Part shown: positions 1 through 5,682 of the stretch, in pieces | How positions within the stretch are numbered: the first letter of the stretch is position 1 | How the letters are laid out: each line of letters starts with the position of its first letter | The notes under the pieces: model-generated | The model's input: the letters and a program-made list of their open reading frames with translations, nothing else | Databases searched by the model: none | What the model was told of the DNA's origin: nothing | Made by a program: the position numbers and the translations under genes | Assembly (NCBI GenBank): GCA_003233535.1 | Contig: QIMA01000333.1 | Span: 1 to 5,682 of the forward strand | DNA: 5,682 nt | DNA from: Rhodanobacteraceae bacterium | GTDB taxonomy: Bacteria > Pseudomonadota > Gammaproteobacteria > Xanthomonadales > SZUA-5 | Direction of reading: 5' to 3'

Positions 1-34
1 CACGGCATGCCGAAGAGAAATCGCCAGCGGCTAG

Positions 35-202
35 AAGCCGACCGACTGGAGTGGCAACGACGGTTGCAACGACGGGTTTCCGTGGCTTTGGCTGCCATTG
101 CTGGAGCTGTGCAAGCCTGCCGATCTGGCCGGCCGCGAGGTAGCAACGCGCGAGCGTGTAGCGCGGCAACTGGCGGTGCTGCACAAAGTAATGTCGTCGT
201 AG
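35..202 (+). pseudogene. 3' remnant of an unrecognised gene
   Basis: Codons from 35 to the TAG at 200-202, followed at once by TGA, read as a plausible protein tail. From about position 74 it is a hydrophobic/aromatic stretch (GFPWLWLPLLELCKPADLAG) and then a charged helix-like end rich in Arg, Glu, Val and Leu. The codon choice there (ctg gag ctg, gcc ggc cgc gag) looks coding. The frame is closed upstream by TAG at 32-34, while another plus frame is open from the window edge through position 75, so a frameshift near 55-75 may separate two parts of one gene. I do not recognise the family. The next gene converges on it from the right. It may be the end of a gene outside the window, a decayed gene, or chance. 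Confidence 0.3.
55..75 (+). repeat. Short direct repeat (9-bp copies, 12-bp period)
   Basis: CAACGACGG occurs twice, at 55-63 and 67-75, separated by TTG. A 12-bp duplication of this kind is a typical slippage product. It lies where the coding signal of the left-edge remnant appears to change frame. Confidence 0.55.
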
Positions 203-254
203 TGATGGCGACAGCGCTGCGCGGAGAGATAATTCGAGTGTCGTCGACTGCGCG

Positions 255-746
255 TCACGGTTCCCGGCGCAAGGGCAGGTACAGGCTCAACGGCTGGCTG
301 GAGAAAACGACGAAACCGAAGTGGCGATAGAAATCTCTCGCAGGCTTGTCCTTGGCGTCAACGACCAGGGCAAAAGCGGCTACATCCGCGCGTGCACGCA
401 GACAGCGTTCCACTGCACAGCCGAGCAAGAGTTTGCCGATGCCTTCGCCTCGATGATCGCTGCGGCAGGCCAGTCGGCCCATTCTGAAACAGGGCACGCG
501 ATAACGAGGCAACATCTTTCGGTCGCTCTGCGCAAGTTCGTCAACCGTCACCTCCGCGGCACTTAGGGTATAGAAACCGACAATTCGTTCGGGAACTTCG
601 GACCGGGTCAATACGTATATCGCGGCCAAACCCCTGGTGCGCTGTTGCTGCGCATACCGCTGCAGGTAGTCATTCAGCGCTGGAACACCGCAATCGAAGC
701 CCTTGCGATCGTGAATCGCAACATTTAGAGCAGATTCTTCAAGCAT
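255..746 (-). CDS. GNAT-family acetyltransferase toxin (TacT/AtaT-like)
   Basis: The product is 163 residues, the usual size for GNAT toxins of type II toxin-antitoxin modules. Members of this family use acetyl-CoA to acetylate the amino group of aminoacyl-tRNAs in the cytoplasm, which blocks translation. Visible marks are FDCGVPALNDYL at residues 17-28, typical of the toxin subgroup; GRLACRSDHRGEGIGKLLL at 90-108, with the acetyl-CoA pyrophosphate-binding loop RGEGIG at 99-104; and DFYRHFGF at 138-145, whose Tyr140 matches the catalytic tyrosine position of TacT. The ATG lies 3 bases after the antitoxin stop (TGA-CGC-ATG), so the two genes are translationally coupled. The gene looks intact and ends in TGA at 255-257. 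The tRNA specificity cannot be read from the sequence. The family call is strong, and the toxin role rests on sequence plus the paired antitoxin. Confidence 0.9.
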   Translation of the reverse strand: MLEESALNVAIHDRKGFDCGVPALNDYLQRYAQQQRTRGLAAIYVLTRSEVPERIVGFYTLSAAEVTVDELAQSDRKMLPRYRVPCFRMGRLACRSDHRGEGIGKLLLGCAVERCLRARADVAAFALVVDAKDKPARDFYRHFGFVVFSSQPLSLYLPLRREP

Positions 747-749
747 GCG

Positions 750-1019
750 TCAGATCCGACGGACGCGCTTGGCTGTCTCCTGCAGCGCGGACTGCAGCGC
801 GGCGTTGGGCTCAAATGCGGCGTCGAGCGCACGCGTAAACGCTTTGAAGTCCAAGCGACTGACCTTCAGCTGGGCTTCGCGCTCAATCAGGCTCAAGGCT
901 TTCTCCCGGGCGGCAGCGCGAACGAAGCCGGCAAGACTTGACCCCATCAGCGCCGCTGCACTCACCAGCAGCTCTTTGTCCTCGGGTTCAAGCTTCAGAT
1001 CGAATCGTGCGCTGTTCAT
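750..1019 (-). CDS. DUF1778 ribbon-helix-helix antitoxin (TacA-like)
   Basis: The product is 89 residues. Residues 4-45 have the ribbon-helix-helix pattern: a short beta strand (ARFDLKL), then two helices around LLVSAAALMGSSLAGFVRAA, a fold that dimerises to bind DNA. Residues 50-89, with LDFKAFTRALDA and EPNAALQSAL, match the C-terminal arm that wraps and blocks the GNAT toxin in TacA, AtaR and KacA antitoxins. I chose the ATG at 1017-1019 over an upstream in-frame ATG at 1101-1103. It has a strong Shine-Dalgarno sequence (AAGGTGG, 5 bases away), and the longer reading would run through the operator and add an unlikely extension. It is the first gene of the pair. As in related modules, the antitoxin and the toxin-antitoxin complex probably repress their own promoter through the inverted repeat just upstream. 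Confidence 0.9.
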   Translation of the reverse strand: MNSARFDLKLEPEDKELLVSAAALMGSSLAGFVRAAAREKALSLIEREAQLKVSRLDFKAFTRALDAAFEPNAALQSALQETAKRVRRI

Positions 1020-1024
1020 GGTGA

Positions 1025-1031
1025 CCACCTT
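1025..1031 (-). promoter_or_regulatory. Ribosome binding site of the antitoxin gene
   Basis: The minus strand reads AAGGTGG five bases before the ATG at 1019. This fixes the antitoxin start and is the strongest Shine-Dalgarno match I noticed in the window. Confidence 0.75.
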
Positions 1032-1038
1032 GCCAGAA

Positions 1039-1062
1039 TAGTACGGTACTTTACCGTAACTA
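1039..1062 (-). promoter_or_regulatory. Inverted-repeat operator of the toxin-antitoxin operon
   Basis: The core is ACGGTA-AAG-TACCGT on the minus strand (1043-1057), two 6-bp arms around a 3-base spacer. The arms extend to TAGT(T)ACGGTA and TACCGTACTA, about 10 bp each with one bulged base. It lies 20-43 bases upstream of the antitoxin ATG, where the promoter should be. A TACTAT hexamer within the site could serve as a -10 element, but no clear -35 goes with it. Ribbon-helix-helix antitoxins of this class bind such short palindromes, so autoregulation is the likely role. Confidence 0.65.
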
Positions 1063-1106
1063 TTTTGACCACCGCAAGTTGCATAGACGCGGGTCTGCTG
1101 CACCCC

Positions 1107-1408
1107 TCACCCCACTCGCGTGATCGTCACCCGCATCGGGCCGCCTTCCTCCGGGCCAAGCGCTCGATCGTTCCAGTACATCCAGCGCCAGTCGTTGGCG
1201 AACAGGTAGAGCTGGTGATCGCCGTCAGCGGGGAGCGTGTCGGGGACGGTCCACGGTTGAGTGGTGTCGATGGGGAAGGCGTTGCGGTCGTCCTTGCCGA
1301 TGCAGCCACATAGAGCTCCCGTGGATGGACTTCAACGGTTCGCGATTCGGTGGGCGCGAGGGCAGGCAGTGACGCATGCGCGTCGTTGGCAAGGTGCTTC
1401 ATCAGCAT
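1107..1408 (-). pseudogene. Decayed gene for a conserved beta-rich domain protein
   Basis: In the minus frame ending at TGA 1107-1109, positions 1107-1331 encode a convincing C-terminal domain: GCIGKDDRNAFPID, then DGDHQLYLFANDW, WMYWNDR and GGPMRVTITRVG. This pattern (GxIG, later LYLFxND, then a wxNxR turn and a terminal strand) resembles, from memory, beta-sandwich proteins of the PA-IL/LecA-like kind. The frame is closed upstream by TGA at 1332-1334. Another minus frame offers a start at ATG 1408, preceded by AAAAGG 8 bases away, and reaches RTVEVHPRELYVA near 1305, which looks like the first strand of such a domain. The two frames meet at about 1305-1330. I infer an internal deletion with loss of frame; a one-base sequencing error is the alternative. 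The family assignment is tentative, but the coding signal of the C-terminal part is strong. Confidence 0.5.
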
Positions 1409-1497
1409 TGTTCGAACCTTTTGCTGGTCCAGTTGGCGGACGCTGCCCAACAGGACTGAAGCTTCGTCATTCGCTCTATCTGCGCGCAAGAAACCGG

Positions 1498-1526
1498 TTG
1501 ACACTCCACCCGTCCATCGTTAGGAT
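1498..1526 (+). promoter_or_regulatory. Sigma70 promoter of metY
   Basis: A perfect -35 hexamer TTGACA (1498-1503) is followed by a 17-base spacer and a -10 hexamer TAGGAT (1521-1526, 4 of 6 matches). Transcription should start near 1531-1534, giving a leader of about 46 bases before metY. That is too short for a SAM riboswitch, so control is likely by a protein at the adjacent operator. Confidence 0.75.
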
Positions 1527-1529
1527 TTT

Positions 1530-2895
<1,366 letters not shown>

Positions 2896-2904
2896 CACGG
2901 TTAC

Positions 2905-3732
2905 TTGGAGAGCGGCGAGCAGATTGCACAGCCGATCATCGGCTTTCACACCTGGGGCCGGCTCAACGCGCGCCGCGACAACGTCATCTGGGTATGCCAC
3001 GCGCTAACTGCCTCGTCCGATGTGGCCAGCTGGTGGTCGACGCTGTTCGGCCCGGGCAAGGCGCTCGACCCGCAGCGCCACTTCATCGTTTGCGCCAACG
3101 TGCTGGGCAGTTGCTATGGCAGTGCGGGTCCGGCCAGCCCGCGCGGCAATGGCCAGACCTGGGGCAAGGATTTCCTCGCGGTCAGCGTGGCCGACATCGT
3201 GAGCCACCAACAGCTGCTGTTTGAGCATCTGGGACTGCGCGGCGTTGAGCTAGTGATCGGTGGTTCGATGGGCGGTTTCCAGGCCCTGGAATGGGCCCGA
3301 CGTGAACCCAATCGGGTCAAACAACTGGCCCTGGTGGCGAGCAGCTGGCGGCAGCCGGCCGATGCGGTTGCGTTGGCCGAGCTGCAGTCGTCCATCGTGC
3401 GCCTGGATCCCGAGTTTGCTGTGGTGGCGATTAACAGCGACCGGCTGTATCCGCCGTGCGAACAGGCGGAGTTGGCGCGGCTACTGCCGCACGCCCAGCT
3501 GCTGCGCATCGACTCCACTCGAGGTCACGACGGCTTCCTTGCCGACACCGACTCGTTTGCGCCTGCGCTGCGTGATTTCCTTAGCCTGAGCGTGGCAGCT
3601 ACGCCGCTGCGAATCCCGACTAGGTCGACAGATGGCAGAGCGCGTCCGGTGGCGCTGATCGGCGCCACGGGTCGGGTGGACGGCGCGCTATTGTCGCTGC
3701 TCGCTGCGCAGCCGCAACGCTATCGATTGTAG
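2905..3732 (+). CDS. metX: Reduced MetX-like homoserine O-acyltransferase, lid missing
   Basis: The alpha/beta-hydrolase core of MetX is clear: LESGEQI at the start, VCHALTASSDVASWW (30-44), GPGKALD (49-55), NVLGSCYGS (65-73), the nucleophile elbow GGSMGGFQALEW with Ser121, NSDRLYPP with Asp179, and GHDGFL with His208. MetX normally transfers an acetyl (or succinyl) group to homoserine, supplying MetY. Family members are about 350-380 residues. This one has about 225 MetX residues, because only about 20 residues lie between ALAELQ (157) and INSDRLYPP, where MetX has a helical lid of roughly 100. Also missing are the residues usually before LESGE. No ATG or GTG is available: the first possible start is TTG at 2905, four codons after the metY stop, with a poor ribosome site, so expression would depend on coupling to metY. 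The last ~30 residues resemble the start of homoserine dehydrogenase. It may be a compact variant or a pseudogene created by in-frame deletion. Confidence 0.7.
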   Translation: MESGEQIAQPIIGFHTWGRLNARRDNVIWVCHALTASSDVASWWSTLFGPGKALDPQRHFIVCANVLGSCYGSAGPASPRGNGQTWGKDFLAVSVADIVSHQQLLFEHLGLRGVELVIGGSMGGFQALEWARREPNRVKQLALVASSWRQPADAVALAELQSSIVRLDPEFAVVAINSDRLYPPCEQAELARLLPHAQLLRIDSTRGHDGFLADTDSFAPALRDFLSLSVAATPLRIPTRSTDGRARPVALIGATGRVDGALLSLLAAQPQRYRL

Positions 3733-3842
3733 GCATCGTTGCCTTGATAGTTACAACGCGCCAGCAGCGCGAATCCGTCGCTGGATTATCCTCGTTACAT
3801 GCGCAGATCCGCCAAATCCTTACAATACCTCGACTTCGCTAG
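3643..3842 (+). pseudogene. Possible N-terminal remnant of homoserine dehydrogenase
   Basis: The tail of the MetX-like frame reads RPVALIGATGRVDGALLSLL from 3643, which resembles the nucleotide-binding start of homoserine dehydrogenase (VALLGxGxVGxALLxLL), though not with the exact glycine spacing. It stops at TAG 3730-3732 after QRYRL. Shifting frame by one base at the stop gives GIVALIVTTRQQRESVAGL and stays open to TAG at 3840-3842. This is where the dehydrogenase family has (R)LxVxGVANSR and a GL-containing helix. Homoserine dehydrogenase makes homoserine, the MetX substrate, so its place behind metX would be logical. The rest of the gene (about 300 residues) is absent. The similarity is short and partly by position, so this is a tentative reading; the tail could also be neutral drift. 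Confidence 0.3.
3795..3826 (+). promoter_or_regulatory. Weak candidate promoter before the threonine aldolase gene
   Basis: TACAAT at 3821-3826 is a good -10 hexamer 28 bases before the ATG. The only -35-like hexamer is TTACAT at 3795-3800, with an over-long 20-base spacer. The gap since the metX-like stop (122 bases) makes a separate promoter reasonable, but this one is not convincing. Confidence 0.25.
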
Positions 3843-3854
3843 CGTGGGCCGCAC

Positions 3855-4886
3855 ATGATCGACCTCTTCAGCGACACCAAAACGCGGCCTACCGCGTCGA
3901 TGCGGCAAGCCATGGCGCAGGCCGAGGTGGGCGACGAGCAGATGGGTGAAGACCCCAGCGTTAACGCCCTGTGTGAACGCGTTGCTGACATGCTCGGCAA
4001 AGAGAGTGCCGTTTATCTGCCTTCTGGCTGCATGGCCAACGAGTTAGCCATCCGCGTCCTGTGCAAGCCCGGCGATGATGTGATCTGCGAACGCAGCTCG
4101 CACATCGTGCTGTACGAGGCGGGCGCGCCGGCGGCGCTGTCTGGCGTCACTCTGATGCCAATCGACGGCGACCGCGGCCGCTTTAGCGTTGATCAAGCCA
4201 AGGCATTGCTGCGTAAATCCGGCTTCGCTAGCCCAGGAACGCGCCTTATCAGCTGTGAGCAAACCACCAACATCGGCGGCGGCGCGCTGTGGGAGCTGGA
4301 CGATCTGTGCGCGCTGGCCAAGCTGGCCCACGATCACGCTGCCTACGCCCACCTGGACGGTGCGCGGCTGATGAATGCGGTTGTCGCTCAGGCAATTTCC
4401 GCAGCCGATTTCGCCAGCGATTTCGATAGCGCCTGGATCGACTTCTCCAAGGGCCTGGGTGCGCCGGTGGGCGCCGTGCTGGCGGGCAGCCGTGATTTTA
4501 TCAACGAGGCGTGGTTCTACAAAAAGCAGTGGGGCGGAGCGATGCGCCAAGCCGGCATCCTCGCCGCAGCCTGTAGCTATGCGCTGGATAACCACGTCGA
4601 CCGGCTGGCCGACGACCACGCCAATGCGCGGCGTCTGGCTGAAGGCTTGGCTGAACTGCCCGGACTGGTGCTCGACCCGGCGCTAGTGGACACCAATCTG
4701 ATCTTCTTTGAGCTCGAACATAGCAACGCCGATGAATTTGCCGCCGCTCTGCAAGCCGAGGGCGTGCGGGTCAGCGTGGTCGGCGCTAACAGACTGCGCG
4801 CGGTGACTCATCTGGATATCAGCGTCGATGATATCGACCAGGCGGTGGCGGCCTTTGAGAAAGTAACCTTGGAACACGCTGAATAA
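3855..4886 (+). CDS. ltaE: Low-specificity L-threonine aldolase
   Basis: The product is 343 residues, normal for the family. The enzyme splits L-threonine and L-allo-threonine into glycine and acetaldehyde, and works in the cytoplasm with PLP. Visible marks are the N-terminal [34 protein letters not shown] at 25-41; [10 protein letters not shown] at 56-65, the phosphate-binding loop, with Cys59 where Thr is more usual; [10 protein letters not shown] at 81-90 with His83, which stacks on the cofactor; [10 protein letters not shown] at 166-175 with Asp168 and Arg171; [17 protein letters not shown] at 196-212 with the Schiff-base lysine Lys199; and [12 protein letters not shown] at 223-234. Arg315 in LRAVTHLD is the probable carboxylate contact. 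The ATG at 3855 begins the conserved MIDLFSDT and is preceded only by a weak G-rich ribosome site. It is intact and followed closely by the next gene. The exact stereochemical preference cannot be read from sequence. Confidence 0.93.
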   Translation: MIDLFSDTKTRPTASMRQAMAQAEVGDEQMGEDPSVNALCERVADMLGKESAVYLPSGCMANELAIRVLCKPGDDVICERSSHIVLYEAGAPAALSGVTLMPIDGDRGRFSVDQAKALLRKSGFASPGTRLISCEQTTNIGGGALWELDDLCALAKLAHDHAAYAHLDGARLMNAVVAQAISAADFASDFDSAWIDFSKGLGAPVGAVLAGSRDFINEAWFYKKQWGGAMRQAGILAAACSYALDNHVDRLADDHANARRLAEGLAELPGLVLDPALVDTNLIFFELEHSNADEFAAALQAEGVRVSVVGANRLRAVTHLDISVDDIDQAVAAFEKVTLEHAE

Positions 4887-4891
4887 CTCAC

Positions 4892-5682
4892 GTGCCAGAC
4901 AAGACGCTTAGCCTCGCAGACATCATCTACCGATTGCTGCTGTTAGCTGGCGCAATGGCCGGGGCTGGATGGCTGCTCGGACGGTTCGGCACTTATCACT
5001 GGACGCTGGACCTGTGGGCACACTTCGCCTGGCAGTACGCCGCGATTTTTGCTGTCTGCAGCTTGCTGTTCGCGCTGTTGCGGAAGCCGCTGGCGGCGAG
5101 CGCCGCGCTGCTCGGACTACTGCTGTGTGCGGTATGGATCTGGCCGCAGGCTGATCGGAGTTCACTCAGAGCCGATTCCATCAAGCTACTCAGCGCCAAC
5201 CTTTGGGCCGGCAATCGGGACTTGGCAGCGCTACTGGCGCTGGTGCAGCGCGAGCAGCCTGAAGTGCTGATCTTAATCGAACTCAGCGAAGACCAGCTGC
5301 ACCAACTAGCGAAGATCAACAACCACTACGCGCACCGCTTACTCCTACCGGGAGGCGCCTTCGGCATCGGCATCTGGAGCAACCTGCCCGATTCGGCGCT
5401 GCATTACGAATTTCTGGGCGGTGCGCATTACCCCGCACTGACCCTATCGGCAGAAATAGATGAGCAAGCGCTACGGCTGATCGCTGCGCATCCGTTTCCA
5501 CCCATCGGCGCACGCAATCAGCCGTTGCGTCAACGTCAGCAGCGCGATCTGTTGCGGCTGATAGCCGCCGATCCGGCAAATACGGTGCTGGTCGGCGATC
5601 TCAACGCCACGCCCTGGTCACAGTCCTATCTCGATTGGCAGGCTCTAGGCCTGAGCGGCGGCGCTCACTGGCCTACGCCGAC
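4892..5682 (+). CDS. Membrane-anchored endonuclease/exonuclease/phosphatase-family protein (partial)
   Basis: The frame is open from GTG at 4892, 5 bases after the ltaE stop, to the window edge, giving 263 residues with the C terminus missing. Residues 11-31, 46-64 and 68-85 are three hydrophobic segments, probably membrane helices. The rest is the metal-dependent EEP fold: LLSANLWAGNRD at 99-110 with Asn103, PEVLILIELSED at 123-134 with the metal-binding Glu130, LPGGAFGIGIWSNLP at 152-166, AAHPFPP with His200, and VGDLNATPWS at 234-243 with the Asp236/Asn238 pair. The catalytic His near the C terminus would lie beyond the window. Known relatives are membrane proteins of unknown substrate (nuclease, phosphatase or phosphodiesterase), with the catalytic domain probably facing the periplasm. 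GTG was chosen because later starts would cut the first helix; no clear Shine-Dalgarno is present. It is likely co-transcribed with ltaE, without an obvious functional link. Confidence 0.85.
   Translation, partial: MPDKTLSLADIIYRLLLLAGAMAGAGWLLGRFGTYHWTLDLWAHFAWQYAAIFAVCSLLFALLRKPLAASAALLGLLLCAVWIWPQADRSSLRADSIKLLSANLWAGNRDLAALLALVQREQPEVLILIELSEDQLHQLAKINNHYAHRLLLPGGAFGIGIWSNLPDSALHYEFLGGAHYPALTLSAEIDEQALRLIAAHPFPPIGARNQPLRQRQQRDLLRLIAADPANTVLVGDLNATPWSQSYLDWQALGLSGGAHWPTP

Noticed and set aside
7..330. A plus-strand frame of 107 residues across the left edge into the toxin gene
   Set aside because: Its second half is low-complexity and overlaps the certain GNAT gene in antisense; only the neighbouring frame to 202 looks like protein.
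1065..1313. A plus-strand frame of 82 residues between the TA module and metY
   Set aside because: It is the complement of the conserved C-terminal domain read on the minus strand and has no ribosome site.
3757..3771. Hairpin CGCGC-CAGCA-GCGCG after the metX-like gene as a terminator
   Set aside because: The stem has only five base pairs and no run of T follows, so it is not an intrinsic terminator.
4044..4619. A 191-residue open frame on the minus strand
   Set aside because: It is fully antisense to the well-supported threonine aldolase gene and shows no family motif.

Overview
This is about 5.7 kb of moderately GC-rich bacterial DNA. The best guess at source is a gammaproteobacterium, possibly of the Xanthomonadales/Lysobacterales type. 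The main clue is a perfect met box (AGACGTCT), the operator of the gammaproteobacterial repressor MetJ, placed at the predicted transcription start of a methionine gene. Base composition and gene order fit but do not prove this.

Layout from left to right. Positions 1-254 hold the apparent 3' remnant of an unrecognised gene. Positions 255-1019 (minus strand) carry a two-gene toxin-antitoxin module: a ribbon-helix-helix (DUF1778/TacA-like) antitoxin followed 3 bases later by a GNAT acetyltransferase toxin (TacT/AtaT-like), with an inverted-repeat operator upstream at 1039-1062. Positions 1107-1408 (minus strand) hold a decayed gene. Its C-terminal part still reads as a conserved beta-rich domain, but it is out of frame with a plausible N-terminal start, and the middle seems to be missing.

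From 1498 rightward everything is on the plus strand. A near-consensus sigma70 promoter and a MetJ-type operator drive metY (O-acetylhomoserine sulfhydrylase). Nine bases after it comes a short MetX-like homoserine O-acyltransferase. It keeps the Ser-Asp-His triad but lacks the helical lid region, and it ends in what looks like the first residues of a homoserine dehydrogenase. More possible hom-like sequence continues in another frame up to 3842. I read this as an ancestral metY-metX-hom methionine operon that has lost part of metX and nearly all of hom. Then follow an intact threonine aldolase gene (ltaE, 3855-4886) and, 5 bases later, a membrane-anchored endonuclease/exonuclease/phosphatase-family gene that runs off the right edge.

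MetY would use the O-acetyl-homoserine that MetX makes, to give homocysteine from sulfide, so the state of MetX decides whether this locus still forms a working pathway. The most notable features are the MetJ-type control of metY, the reduced metX with its hom-like tail, and several gene remnants around a compact toxin-antitoxin module. I saw no CRISPR array, tRNA, rRNA or recognisable insertion sequence.
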